IMG/VR virus record: IMGVR_UViG_3300046471_000259
Location: 1-47,497 of that record
Strand: one strand, 5' to 3'
DNA length: 47,497 nt
From: a virus
In this document: piece after piece, positions 14,449-22,991 of the stretch
Layout of the letters: every line of letters begins with the position of its first letter
Position numbering within the stretch: the first letter of the stretch is position 1
The notes under the pieces: model-generated
The model's input: the letters and a program-made list of their open reading frames with translations, nothing else
What the model was told of the DNA's origin: nothing
Databases searched by the model: none
Program-made: the position numbers and the translations under genes

Positions 14449-14606
14449 GCCGGCGCGCACCTGCAGCTGCGGCATATGATCTTGCCCAGCAGGTGCGCCG
14501 CCTTCGGCCTGACTGGAGCAACCCCGAACGCTTCTTTGAAAACCGCTCCGAAATCGAACACCAATTGCGCCGGCTGGCGCGAGACCTGGACAAGCCCAAT
14601 GCGTAA
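14445..14606 (+). CDS. Small hypothetical protein (53 aa)
   Basis: GTG start by GTGA overlap. Sequence includes AAAYDLAQQVRRLRPDWSNP and EIEHQLRRLARDLD, predicted helical and basic. Conserved spacing and overlaps on both sides support translation. Function unknown. Confidence 0.6.
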   Translation: MSRRAPAAAAYDLAQQVRRLRPDWSNPERFFENRSEIEHQLRRLARDLDKPNA

Positions 14607-14772
14607 GAACACGACTGCCGACATCACCGCCCGGCTCACGGCCATTAAGCTGATGATCCTGGGCACGTCAGACGCGATGCCGAGCATGGCCCGCGAACTG
14701 CGGCGAGAGGCCTGCGAAAGCATCGACGACGTGATCGCGGACCTGGGGTCCATTCTCAAGAAGGGGAATTGA
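14599..14772 (+). CDS. Small hypothetical protein (57 aa)
   Basis: ATG at 14599 overlaps the previous gene by 8 bases. Predicted helical (DITARLTAIKLMILGT, AMPSMARELRREACESIDDV). No recognised family; possibly a small DNA-binding or adaptor protein. Confidence 0.55.
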   Translation: MRKNTTADITARLTAIKLMILGTSDAMPSMARELRREACESIDDVIADLGSILKKGN

Positions 14773-14774
14773 AG

Positions 14775-15434
14775 ATGGCTCGCAAGGGCAGGCCGAGCAA
14801 GCCGGGCAAACGGCAACCGAACGGCAAGCGCAAGACGGCGGTAAAAACGGTAGACCCGACCGCCAAGATCGCCACGGCGAAGCGGCGGTTCGGGTCGCAT
14901 TACGCGTCCGCGCTCGGGCGGTTCTTCGCATCGGGGCTGATGGGCGAGATCGACGTTGCCAAAGGCCGCTTCGATGGAGCCCAGCGCTACCTGCGCATCT
15001 ATCGCGCGGTATTCGGCGCGCCGGGCTATCACTGCCCGCTCGACCAGACGCCGAAGGGCGCTGGCGGGCATCGGGACAATCCCTTCGCCGAGCAGGACCG
15101 CGAGTGGATGCGGTCGGCCATGAAGGCGCTCGACGCGTCCGGCTGCTACCCATATCTCGAGCAGGTGCTGAGCATCAACCACGTGGATGCAGGGCCGGCC
15201 TGGCTCGATCGGATGCTGGATGTGCAGCGGTGGAACGCCGAACTGGCGGGGCTCAACACCCAGGTGCGGGACAAGGCAAAGCGCGAAGATGCGGCGTTCA
15301 CGCCTATGGAGCGAAAGACCGTCGATCCGCGCGACAAGATGATCGCTGACGCTGCGATCAGGGCGCTGGACATCCTTGCCCCGGAACCTGTGCGTTCGCG
15401 CATCCTCGTGGAATTTTACACCGATGCCGCTTGA
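14775..15434 (+). CDS. Conserved prophage protein with basic N-terminus (219 aa)
   Basis: ATG at 14775 follows AAGGGGA at 7 bases. The first ~30 residues are strongly basic (MARKGRPSKPGKRQPNGKRK), suggesting nucleic-acid binding. The rest is helical, with RRFGSHYASALGRFFASG and AKGRFDGAQRYLRIYRAVFG. It is the last gene before a strong terminator and the late region, so a late-gene regulator or antiterminator is one possibility. I do not recognise a named family. Confidence 0.65.
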   Translation: MARKGRPSKPGKRQPNGKRKTAVKTVDPTAKIATAKRRFGSHYASALGRFFASGLMGEIDVAKGRFDGAQRYLRIYRAVFGAPGYHCPLDQTPKGAGGHRDNPFAEQDREWMRSAMKALDASGCYPYLEQVLSINHVDAGPAWLDRMLDVQRWNAELAGLNTQVRDKAKREDAAFTPMERKTVDPRDKMIADAAIRALDILAPEPVRSRILVEFYTDAA

Positions 15435-15486
15435 CGGCGCGCGCCAGCTGTGGTTGATTATTGACGGTAAATGATATTTAAAGTTG

Positions 15487-15519
15487 CGCCCGCAGCCGGA
15501 AACGGCGAGCGGGCGTTTT
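15487..15519 (+). terminator. Intrinsic terminator ending the early rightward operon
   Basis: CGCCCGC (15487-15493) pairs with GCGGGCG (15509-15515). An inner GCCG-GAAA-CGGC hairpin with a stable GAAA tetraloop fills the middle, and TTTT follows (15516-15519). It separates replication genes from the tRNA and late region. Confidence 0.8.
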
Positions 15520-15524
15520 CGTAT

Positions 15525-15734
15525 CTACCGCCTTGGCTTCCCCGCCATGAACTCCTCAACCCCCAGGTTCCGCTTCGCGCGATCTATTACGTTCTGGTCG
15601 AGTTGCTGGCGCCACTCCTTGACGGTGTAGAGGCGTGCATCGCAATTTCCGCACGTGAACCAGCCTTCCTCGTGACCGATCGCTGGTTCGTTGATGCCGC
15701 ACTGGTAGCACATGCCGCTGAGTTCTTCTGCCAT
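15525..15734 (-). CDS. Small zinc-ribbon protein (69 aa)
   Basis: Four cysteines in two CxxC pairs (MCYQCG near residue 8; FTCGNCDARLY near residue 26), spaced like a zinc ribbon, then a helical tail (EWRQQLDQNVIDRAKRNLG). It points away from the tRNA gene, against the surrounding late genes. Small zinc-ribbon proteins of this type in phages are usually uncharacterised; a transcription-related role is possible. No strong ribosome site is seen, so an internal start at residue 8 (MCYQC) cannot be excluded. Confidence 0.6.
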   Translation of the reverse strand: MAEELSGMCYQCGINEPAIGHEEGWFTCGNCDARLYTVKEWRQQLDQNVIDRAKRNLGVEEFMAGKPRR

Positions 15735-15755
15735 ACCGGATCATACCACTAAAAC

Positions 15756-15829
15756 GCGGCCATCGTCCAACGGTAGGGCCTCAGCCTTCCAAGCTGATGA
15801 TGTCGGTTCGAACCCGACTGGCCGCTCCA
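15756..15829 (+). tRNA. tRNA-Gly (anticodon TCC)
   Basis: Complete 74-base cloverleaf. The acceptor stem GCGGCCA/TGGCCGC is perfectly paired. The anticodon arm is CAGC-CTTCCAA-GCTG with anticodon TCC. The T-arm is GTCGG-TTCGAAC-CCGAC. A discriminator T and an encoded CCA end the gene. It would read GGA and GGG glycine codons. It stands alone between the early and late regions rather than at a prophage end, so it looks phage-carried. Confidence 0.95.
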
Positions 15830-15846
15830 ACAACGTGAGGCGCACG

Positions 15847-16500
15847 ATGTTCACCATCACCGCGAACCTCGAACTCTCCGGTCTTCAGCGCGCCGCCAAG
15901 GCGCTCGGCGCGAAGCAGATCCCGTTCGCTACTGCGCTGGCGCTGACCCGCCTGGCGCAGGGCGTATCCGCCGCCGAGACGGTAGCTGTCATCGACACGT
16001 TCGACAGCCCCACCCCGTTCACGCAGAAGGGCTTCCGCGTCACCCCGGCGACGAAGCGCGAACTCGTCGCCTACGTCAACGCCAAGGACATCGTGGCTCA
16101 GTACCTCGCGCCTTACGTCGCTGGCGGCAACCGCTCCCTCGGCGCCAAGCAAGCCATGCTCGTTCCTCGCGGGGTTGCCACCAACCAGTACGGCAACCTG
16201 TCGCGGAACAAGCTCAAGACCCTCAAGGGAAAGCCGAACGTGTTCGTCGGTCAGATCAAGACTCGCAAGGGCAAGCTCATCAACGGCGTGTGGCAGCGTC
16301 CAACGGCGGCCGCCCGCAAGGGCAAGGCCAGCCGCTCCGCTCAGTCAGGGCTCAAGCTCCTGATCCAGTTCGAGGATACGACCGAGGCTCCGAAGCACTT
16401 CCCGTTCTTCGAGCGTGCCCGCGCGTACGTCGCTGCCAATGCCAAGGACGAGTTCGCCGCCGCCCTGCGGCAGGCGTTTGCGACGGCGAGGACGCGGTAA
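15847..16500 (+). CDS. Conserved phage protein upstream of terminase (217 aa)
   Basis: Starts MFTITANLELSGLQRAAKAL 17 bases after the tRNA. A GTGAGG precedes the ATG. The first half resembles head-tail or minor-tail-type proteins (helix AKALGAKQIPFATALALTRLAQ), with a basic C-terminal half. I recall similar proteins beside terminase genes in other proteobacterial prophages, with no assigned function. The open frame continues upstream across the tRNA, but translation is unlikely to begin there. Confidence 0.7.
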   Translation: MFTITANLELSGLQRAAKALGAKQIPFATALALTRLAQGVSAAETVAVIDTFDSPTPFTQKGFRVTPATKRELVAYVNAKDIVAQYLAPYVAGGNRSLGAKQAMLVPRGVATNQYGNLSRNKLKTLKGKPNVFVGQIKTRKGKLINGVWQRPTAAARKGKASRSAQSGLKLLIQFEDTTEAPKHFPFFERARAYVAANAKDEFAAALRQAFATARTR

Positions 16501-16559
16501 TGATCCGCTGCCCGCCGTGATGGGAGGCCAAGGTCGGGTTGACCGAAACGCTGACCATA

Positions 16560-16780
16560 AATGTCTACTTTGCGTAATATTCCGTCTTTTCGCGCAACAT
16601 TAATACGCGCATCATTATTACGTCATGGTTAAAACTGGCGTAACATTGTTTCGCGTAATAATGTTGCTTCATATTGGTCTTTTGGGTCCTTCCTGCCCCC
16701 TCACGCATCGAGGGTATTGCGCGCCCCGATGTCGCGGTAGCTCCAGCCCCTAAAAGTTGGTTGTCGGTTGTCGGTTGTCG
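16560..16780. other. AT-rich, repeat-containing cos-like region
   Basis: Non-coding stretch upstream of the small terminase gene, as in lambda. Four short repeats are visible: GCGTAATATT (16572), GCGCAACATT (16592), GCGTAACATT (16638) and GCGTAATAAT (16653). An inverted copy AATGTTGC (16660-16667) matches GCAACATT (16594-16601). A tandem 7-mer GGTTGTC x3 lies at 16759-16779. Lambda cosB has gpNu1-binding R sites and IHF sites here, so these are candidate terminase/IHF sites. The exact nick site is not identifiable by eye. Confidence 0.55.
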
Positions 16781-16792
16781 GAAGGAGCGGCC

Positions 16793-17404
16793 ATGGGCTT
16801 GTTGTCGGTCTCCGCCTACGCCGCGACGCACGGCGCTTCGAAACAGGCCGCCGCGAAGTGGAAAGCCCGAGGATTACTGGTTCTCAGCGGCGCGCTCGTT
16901 GATGTCGCCGCCTCCGACGCGAAGATGAAAACGGCGGCGATGGGCCGCTTCAAGATTGCAAAGCCGGGCGCCGCGAAGCACCAGCCGAAGGTCCGCGCGG
17001 TTGACGCGCCCCTGGTTGACCCGGTTGTCGCTGGTGCCGGCGAAGAGGTTGACGAGGCGGCACTCGGCCAGTTCGCCGAGCAGCTGCTGCAGGGCCAGTT
17101 CGCATCGATCGCGATCGCCACCCAGGTGAAGGAAAATGCCCTCGCCCTGAAGCACCTCGTCGCGGCGCGCATCGCGGCTGGCGCGGTGGTCGAGATCGAG
17201 GTGGCCGAAACCGTGCTGTTCGAAATGGCGCGGCAGCAGCGGGATGCATGGATGAACTGGCCCAGCCAGATCGCCCCGCTCCTGGCCACCGACCTCGACC
17301 TCGAAGCAGATCGGGTGCTGGAGGCGCTGACGCAATATGTCCAGCAGCACCTCCAGCAGCTCGGAGAGCCCAAGCCCGACTTCAACGTCGAACGAGAAAG
17401 CTGA
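16793..17404 (+). CDS. Terminase small subunit (gpNu1-like)
   Basis: 203 residues, with ATG preceded by GGAAGGAG. The N-terminal segment VSAYAATHGASKQAAAKWKARG is a winged-helix-type DNA-binding motif (MerR/Nu1-like), followed by a long Ala-rich helical region and a C-terminal acidic helix near LTQYVQQHLQQLG that would contact the large subunit. It is directly upstream of, and overlaps by 68 bases, a GpA-type large subunit. It would recognise the adjacent cos-like repeats. Primary sequence is divergent, so the call leans on motif and position. Confidence 0.82.
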   Translation: MGLLSVSAYAATHGASKQAAAKWKARGLLVLSGALVDVAASDAKMKTAAMGRFKIAKPGAAKHQPKVRAVDAPLVDPVVAGAGEEVDEAALGQFAEQLLQGQFASIAIATQVKENALALKHLVAARIAAGAVVEIEVAETVLFEMARQQRDAWMNWPSQIAPLLATDLDLEADRVLEALTQYVQQHLQQLGEPKPDFNVERES

Positions 17405-19460
17405 TCGCCTCCGGCTCGCCTGGAGCAAAGGATATACCCCGCCGCCCCGCGACAGTCTTCCCGACTGGGCCGATGCGGAGCGCATACTGCCGAAGGAGGC
17501 GGGCAACGTCAGCGGGAAGTGGCGGACGGGCCGGGTCGAGATCGCGCGCGGGCCGATGCTCGCCGTCACCGAACCCGGCGTGCACGTCATCACCGCCATG
17601 GTCGCGACACAGCTGCTCAAGACCAGCCTGATCGAGAACATCGTCGGGTACCACATGGATCGCGATCCCTGTCCGATCCTTCTTGTGCAGCCGAAGGACG
17701 AAGCCGCCGAACAATTTTCGAAGGAGCGTATCGCCCCGTTCATCAAGGCGACGCCGGTCCTGAAGAAGCTGGTCGGCTCGACCAAGACACGCGATTCCGG
17801 CGACACGCTGACGTACAAGTCGTTCCCTGGTGGCTTCCTTGCCATCGCTGGCGCCGGCAGTCCCGACAACCTGGCGCGCCGCCCGGTGCGCATCGTGCTC
17901 TACGACGAGACGAACAAGTATCTGCCGATCAAGGAAGGCGACCCGATCGACATCGGCGACGAACGTCTTGCCACCGCCGTGAACTGGCTCAGCGTCCGCG
18001 TCTGCTCCCCGACGATCGAGGGGGAAGGACGCATCGAGGCCAGCCATGCCGAATCGGATATGCGCCGGGCATCGGTCGAATGCCCGCACTGCGCGCACCG
18101 GCAGTTTCTGGAATTCGAGCAAGTCGAGTGGGAGGGCGGCAAGGGCGACGGAAAGCCGCACCGGACCGAGACCGCGCGCCTGCATTGCGAGGCGTGCGGC
18201 GCGGCCTGGACTGAAGGCCAACGCATCCGATCGCTGGCAACAATCCGCTGGCACCAGACACGGCCGTTCGATTGCTGCGATGTTCACCAGACCCCGCTGG
18301 ATGCATACGCCGCGGCGTGGCGCGCCAACACCGAGGATCCGATCACCGCAATATGGGATTGGTGGCATGGCCCTCGCCACGCCGTGTACCGCGCCCGGTG
18401 CGCGGTCTGCGGCACATGGGCGGTGCCGAACGAGCATGCCGGCTTCCAGGCCAGCAAGCTCTACAGCCCCTGGCCGAAGGATACGCCGGCGCAGATCGCG
18501 AAAAAGCGCGTCGCCGCATCCGGCAACGAGCGAAAGCTGCAGGTCTGGTGGAATACCCAGATGGCGAAGAGCTACCGGGCGAACAGCGGGAAGAACGTCG
18601 GGATCGACATCCTGCTGGCCCGGCGCGAGGTCTGGGAAGCGGAGGTTCCGGACGGCGTCGCGATCATCACGATCGGCGTCGACGTCCAGGATTATCGCGT
18701 CGAGGTCGAGGTGGTCGGCTGGGGGCGCGACGAGGAATCGTGGTCGATCGACTACGAGGTGTTTGACGGCGAATTTGACGACAAGGGGTTGCAGGAGCGG
18801 CTGGACGCATACCTGCAGCGCCTATGGTACCGCGCAGATGGCCGGGCGTTCAAAGCCGAGGCAACCTGCATCGACTCCGGCGGCCACCATACGACGTCGG
18901 TCTACGATTTCTGCAAGGCGCGGCTCGGGCGCTTCGTCAACGCGATTAAGGGCGAGAGCGCTCAAGGCGGGCAGCGCAACCCGGTCTGGCCGACCAAGCG
19001 ACCGACCTCGCGCACGAAGAAGACCTATCGCCCAGTCGTCTTGGGCGTGAACGCGGCGAAGGATTTCATTCGCGGCGCGCTGGCGAAGGACAAGCCGGGC
19101 CCTAGCTACATGCACTTCAAGCAGGACCGGGATAGCAACTACTTCGCCCAGCTCACCGCCGAACGGATCGAGGTCCGCGAAGCAGCCGGCCACAAGTACC
19201 GGGTCTGGGTGCTGCCGGACGGCAAGGCGAACGAAGCGCTCGACGTGCGCGTCTACGCTTACGCCGCTCTCCACGGGCTGATGCACATGGGGCTTGGCTT
19301 GAACAAACGGGCAGACAAGGTCGGCGCGGCCGCCACGGTTGTGGAGGGCTCCGCCCCTCCCCCCACCGCGGAAAATGAACCGTCCGAGGTTATCACGATC
19401 GGTCCGACCGAGCCGGCGGCCCCGGTCAAGAAAAGCCGGGCCTCCCGGCTCGCATCGTAA
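17337..19460 (+). CDS. Terminase large subunit (lambda GpA family)
   Basis: 707 residues. It packages and cuts DNA at cos. ATPase motifs: ATQLLKTSL with Lys95 (GpA-type Walker A), LVQPKDEAAEQFSKERI, and IVLYDETNKY with Asp190-Glu191 (Walker B). Two Cys pairs follow (CPHC and CEAC, then CAVC). The C-terminal nuclease region has GVDVQDYRVEVEVVGWG, CIDSGGHHT and GVNAAKDFIRG, the acidic motifs of the GpA nuclease. The GpA type with an upstream AT-rich site predicts a cos-type phage with cohesive ends. The first ~25 residues are Ser/Thr-rich and the start is not well fixed. Confidence 0.95.
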   Translation: MSSSTSSSSESPSPTSTSNEKADRLRLAWSKGYTPPPRDSLPDWADAERILPKEAGNVSGKWRTGRVEIARGPMLAVTEPGVHVITAMVATQLLKTSLIENIVGYHMDRDPCPILLVQPKDEAAEQFSKERIAPFIKATPVLKKLVGSTKTRDSGDTLTYKSFPGGFLAIAGAGSPDNLARRPVRIVLYDETNKYLPIKEGDPIDIGDERLATAVNWLSVRVCSPTIEGEGRIEASHAESDMRRASVECPHCAHRQFLEFEQVEWEGGKGDGKPHRTETARLHCEACGAAWTEGQRIRSLATIRWHQTRPFDCCDVHQTPLDAYAAAWRANTEDPITAIWDWWHGPRHAVYRARCAVCGTWAVPNEHAGFQASKLYSPWPKDTPAQIAKKRVAASGNERKLQVWWNTQMAKSYRANSGKNVGIDILLARREVWEAEVPDGVAIITIGVDVQDYRVEVEVVGWGRDEESWSIDYEVFDGEFDDKGLQERLDAYLQRLWYRADGRAFKAEATCIDSGGHHTTSVYDFCKARLGRFVNAIKGESAQGGQRNPVWPTKRPTSRTKKTYRPVVLGVNAAKDFIRGALAKDKPGPSYMHFKQDRDSNYFAQLTAERIEVREAAGHKYRVWVLPDGKANEALDVRVYAYAALHGLMHMGLGLNKRADKVGAAATVVEGSAPPPTAENEPSEVITIGPTEPAAPVKKSRASRLAS

Positions 19461-19469
19461 GGGGTGAGC

Positions 19470-19733
19470 ATGACGATCATCACCTCGGGCATTTTTGCCG
19501 GCATGACCCAGCCTGACCTGCAGGCGGCGTTGGGCCAGGCCCAGGCGGCGTACCTCGCGCTCAGCACCGGGTCGAAGGTCGAGACGGTCAGCTACACGCA
19601 GGGCGACGGCGCGAAGTCCGTCACCTACAGCCGGACGAACATCGGGCAGCTGGCGGCGCTGATCGGGCAGCTGCAACAGGCCTTGGGGATTTCATGCCGG
19701 CCGCGCCGGACCATGCGGTTCCTGCATCGATGA
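19470..19733 (+). CDS. Head-tail joining protein (lambda gpW-like)
   Basis: 87 residues. It matches the gpW pattern: an N-terminal helix with QAAYLALSTGSKVETVSYTQ, then SVTYSRTNIGQLAALIGQLQ. gpW plugs the packaged head and prepares the connector for the tail. AAGGGG precedes ATG 19470 by 5 bases; a GTG at 19464 overlaps that site and is less likely. It sits between terminase and portal exactly as in lambda. Confidence 0.85.
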   Translation: MTIITSGIFAGMTQPDLQAALGQAQAAYLALSTGSKVETVSYTQGDGAKSVTYSRTNIGQLAALIGQLQQALGISCRPRRTMRFLHR

Positions 19734-21373
19734 CCGTTCAGATCCTCGACCTCTACGGCAATCCGATGTCCGCAGCGCCCAACCGGGCGACGGCGCTGGT
19801 CGGCGGCGGTGGCTCGCCCTACGACGCGGCCGACATGGTCTCGGACCACATGGCGGGGTGGCAGCCGTTCCTGACCTCGCCCGATGGCGCTTTGAATGGA
19901 TACCGCGACACCATCGTCGCGCGCGTGCGCGACGTGGTGCGCAACGACGGCTGGGCATCGGGCACCATTACCCGCATCCTCGACAATGCCGTCGGCGCGA
20001 ATTTCCGGCCGATCTCGAAGCCCGACTACAAGCACCTCGCCCAATATTCCGGGATTTCGGCGTTCGACGAAGGGTGGGCCTACGAATTCGCCCAAGCCCT
20101 CGATGCTTCGTACCGCAACTGGGCGCTCGGCCGTGGGCGCTGGTGCGATGTCAGCCGCAACCTGACCGTCCCGCAGATGTTCCGCCTCGCGTTCCGCCAC
20201 AAGATCGTTGACGGCGATGCCCTTGGCCTGTTGCGGTGGATGCCGCAGCGCATTCGCCCCGGCCGCGCGCAGTATGCGACCGCGCTGCAGATCCTCGACC
20301 CCGACCGCCTTTCGAACCCGACGCTCAGCTTCGACCAGCGCGACCTGCGCGGCGGCGTCGAGATCGACGACGACGGGGTCGCCGTTGCCTACCATATCCG
20401 CCGCGCCCACCAGAACGACATCTGGTCGGCTGGCGACAGCATGATCTGGGACCGGATCGAGCGCGAAACCGAGTGGGGTCGCCCGATCATCGTGCACGAC
20501 TATGAGCATGACCAAGCCGCCACCCACCGCGGCGGTGCGGGCATTCTCGCCCCCGTCCTGCATCGGCTGAAAATGCTGTTCCGCTACGATGTCGCCGAAC
20601 TCGACGCGTCGCTCCTGAACGCCATTTTCAGCGCCTACATCGAAAGCCCGTTCGATCAGGAGTTCGTCGACGGCGCATTCGGCGGCGACGAGAAGCTGAA
20701 CGCGTACCAGCAGGAGCGCGCCGACTTCCACAAGGAGAACCGCATCACGGTACCCGGCTCGGGCGCGTCGATGACCAAGTTGTTCCCCGGCGAGAAGATG
20801 GGCCAGGTGCAGGCGGCACGCCCGAACAGCAATTTCGACAAGTTCGAGGGCGCCGTGCTGCGCAACGTTGCCGCCGCTGCCGGCGTGTCGACCCAGCAGG
20901 TCTCTAACAACTGGGCCGACGTCAACTACTCGAGCCATCAGGGCGCGCTGCAGGAATTCTTCAAGACCCTCAACCGCCGCCGCGACGACTTCGCTAACGG
21001 GTTTTGCCAGCCCGTGCGCGAGGGCTTCGTCGAGGAAGCGATGGAGATGGACGAGCTCCCCCTCCCCGCAGGCGCGCCCGAGTTCATGGAATGCGCCGCG
21101 GCCTATGCGCGCGCGAAGTGGATCGGCCCGCCCAAGGGTTGGACCAACCCGGTCGACGAAGTGAAGGGCGCGGTCCTGGGGATGGACGCGGCGCTGATGG
21201 ACTACGACGAGCTCTGCGCCGAACAGGGTTTCGACGGCGACGACATGATCACCGCCCGCAAGCACGTGATCCGGCGCTTCAAGGAGGCCGGCATCCCGCT
21301 CCCGACGTGGTCGGGCATGAACCCGACGGGCGAGCCGGCCGGTAAAACCATTCAAGATCCGCAGGTGCAATGA
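19730..21373 (+). CDS. Portal protein (lambda gpB family)
   Basis: 547 residues from ATG 19730, which overlaps the gpW-like stop as ATGA; an upstream in-frame ATG at 19694 with a GGGGA site is the alternative. Family signatures include VVRNDGWASGTITRILDNAVG near the start, QILDPDRLSNP, GVAVAYHIRRAH, and ELDASLLNAIFSAYIESPF. It forms the dodecameric portal through which DNA enters and to which the tail joins. The N-terminal MTVQILDLYG region is short compared with lambda gpB, as is common in alphaproteobacterial members. Confidence 0.93.
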   Translation: MTVQILDLYGNPMSAAPNRATALVGGGGSPYDAADMVSDHMAGWQPFLTSPDGALNGYRDTIVARVRDVVRNDGWASGTITRILDNAVGANFRPISKPDYKHLAQYSGISAFDEGWAYEFAQALDASYRNWALGRGRWCDVSRNLTVPQMFRLAFRHKIVDGDALGLLRWMPQRIRPGRAQYATALQILDPDRLSNPTLSFDQRDLRGGVEIDDDGVAVAYHIRRAHQNDIWSAGDSMIWDRIERETEWGRPIIVHDYEHDQAATHRGGAGILAPVLHRLKMLFRYDVAELDASLLNAIFSAYIESPFDQEFVDGAFGGDEKLNAYQQERADFHKENRITVPGSGASMTKLFPGEKMGQVQAARPNSNFDKFEGAVLRNVAAAAGVSTQQVSNNWADVNYSSHQGALQEFFKTLNRRRDDFANGFCQPVREGFVEEAMEMDELPLPAGAPEFMECAAAYARAKWIGPPKGWTNPVDEVKGAVLGMDAALMDYDELCAEQGFDGDDMITARKHVIRRFKEAGIPLPTWSGMNPTGEPAGKTIQDPQVQ

Positions 21374-22263
21374 TGCAGCAGTTCGCCCATCTGGCCACCC
21401 GGCTGTTCAACACGCCGATCGCCATCCACCCGCGCAAGGCGGAGATCGCCATGGGCGCGCTTGCCGAGCGCCTGGGCATTGCCAGCATGGAGCGGCTGGG
21501 CGGCGGCGTCATCCAGCCCGTCGCCTGGGACGATGACGATGACGTCGTCTTTTCAGGGCGCCGCGAGACGCGGTCCGACTGCGGTTACGATGTTCTTGGC
21601 GGTGTCGCCGTCATTCCCGTCACCGGCACGCTGGTGCACAAGCTGGGGTCGCTTCGCCCCTTCTCCGGGATGACCGGCTATGACGGCATCCGCCAGGCGG
21701 TCCTGACGGCGCACGCCGACCCGGACGTCAAGGCGATTGCCGGGATTTACGATTCCGGTGGCGGCGAAGTATCCGGCTGCGCGGACCTGTTCGAAACGCT
21801 GCTCGAAACGCGGGGCAACAAGCCGACGTGGTCGATCCTGTCGGAGAGCGCCTATTCCGCCGCCTACTGGCTGGCATCCACGGCAGACAAGGTCATCGTG
21901 CCGCGCACCGGCGGTACCGGCTCGATCGGCGTCATCTGCATGCACGTCGATATGTCGGATGCCCTAACCAAGGCTGGCCTCAAGGTCACCTTCATCACCT
22001 CGGACGGCGCCGACCGCAAGGCCGACGGCCATTCCGAGATCCCGCTGAGCGCCGACGCACTTGCGGCTTTTCAGGTCGAGATCGATGCCATGGGCGAGAT
22101 ATTCTACGATTCGGTGGCCCGCGCACGCGGGCTTTCCGTCGATACCGTGCGCGGGCTGAAAGCCGGCACGTTCATGGGCGCCGCCGGCGTCGCGGCCGGC
22201 CTCGCCGATACCGTGATGGCGCCCGACGCGGCATTCGCCGCGCTGCTTGCCGAAATCTCGTAA
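21370..22263 (+). CDS. Head maturation protease, S49 (SppA-like, lambda gpC-like)
   Basis: 297 residues. S49 fold: GVAVIPVTGTLVHK, IYDSGGGEVSGC, SAYSAAYWLAS with probable nucleophile Ser163, and GADRKADG with probable general base Lys217, 54 residues later as in SppA dyads. The family end GLKAGTFMGAAGVAAGLAD is present. It would process scaffold and portal during capsid assembly. It is ATGA-coupled to the portal. Unlike many relatives it stops before the scaffold domain, which is a separate gene. Confidence 0.92.
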   Translation: MMQQFAHLATRLFNTPIAIHPRKAEIAMGALAERLGIASMERLGGGVIQPVAWDDDDDVVFSGRRETRSDCGYDVLGGVAVIPVTGTLVHKLGSLRPFSGMTGYDGIRQAVLTAHADPDVKAIAGIYDSGGGEVSGCADLFETLLETRGNKPTWSILSESAYSAAYWLASTADKVIVPRTGGTGSIGVICMHVDMSDALTKAGLKVTFITSDGADRKADGHSEIPLSADALAAFQVEIDAMGEIFYDSVARARGLSVDTVRGLKAGTFMGAAGVAAGLADTVMAPDAAFAALLAEIS

Positions 22264-22283
22264 TCGCAACCGGAGATACCCCG

Positions 22284-22961
22284 ATGTCGAAGACCAACAC
22301 CGCGGCGCGGACCTCCGCGTTCGCCCACCTGCTGTCGAGCACCGCCGCCCTGGCGGGCATCAAGACCGGCGCCCGCGCCGAAGAGGACGAGGACGATGAG
22401 GGCCGCAAGGCGCGTCGTGCCGAAGAGGACCAGAAGCGCGAAGAGGAAGATGCCCGCCGCGCCGAGGAAGACCAGCGCCGCGACGACGAAAACGCGCGTC
22501 GTGCCGAAGAAGATGGCGGCCCCGCCGACGACAAGGACGACAAAGCCCCTGCCGGCAAGAAAGCCGAGGACGACGAAGACGATGACGCGAAGGCCGAAAA
22601 CCTCGCCGAAAGCGACGACGACGACGAAGAGATGGCCAAGGCCCGCCGCGAGGGTTTCCTCGCCGCACAGGCGCGCGGCCGTCGCATCTTCGGCGCCGCA
22701 TCGGCTGGCGTCCGTCCTGACGTCGCCGCGCACCTGGCGCTGAGCGAGGACCGTCCCAGCGCCGAGGCCATCGCCATGCTCGACATGGTGGCCGGCGGCG
22801 CAGCGCCTTCGACGGCGTCCGGCAGCCGTCTCGGCCGTCGCATGGCGCGCGTCGTCATCCCCAATCCCGGAACCGGGCCCACGGGCAAGAAGCCGGACGA
22901 AATGTCGTTCGGCGAACTCGCCAAAGCAGCCGCCGTGAAGGCCGGCATCCTCACGGCCTGA
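22284..22961 (+). CDS. Capsid scaffold-like acidic protein (Nu3 position)
   Basis: 225 residues starting MSKTNTAARTSAFAHLL, with CGGAGA 7 bases upstream. Residues ~30-125 are extremely charged, with repeats of RRAEEDQ/ARRAEED and Asp/Glu runs. Then REGFLAAQARGRRIFGAA and HLALSEDRPSAEAIAMLDMV resemble the C-terminal tail fused to some S49 proteases. The protein therefore looks like the scaffold domain encoded as its own gene. The same frame stays open back to 21828 inside the protease gene. Confidence 0.75.
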   Translation: MSKTNTAARTSAFAHLLSSTAALAGIKTGARAEEDEDDEGRKARRAEEDQKREEEDARRAEEDQRRDDENARRAEEDGGPADDKDDKAPAGKKAEDDEDDDAKAENLAESDDDDEEMAKARREGFLAAQARGRRIFGAASAGVRPDVAAHLALSEDRPSAEAIAMLDMVAGGAAPSTASGSRLGRRMARVVIPNPGTGPTGKKPDEMSFGELAKAAAVKAGILTA

Positions 22962-22991
22962 GCGGCCCTCTTTCGGACAGGAGTTTTTCTC

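Noticed and set aside
19625-21370. 581-residue reverse frame over the portal gene
   Set aside because: Mirror frame of a firmly identified portal gene; length is due to GC-rich codon bias.
21828-22283. N-terminal extension of the scaffold-like gene inside the protease gene
   Set aside because: It is an alternate frame of the protease coding region; the ATG at 22284 has a good ribosome site.
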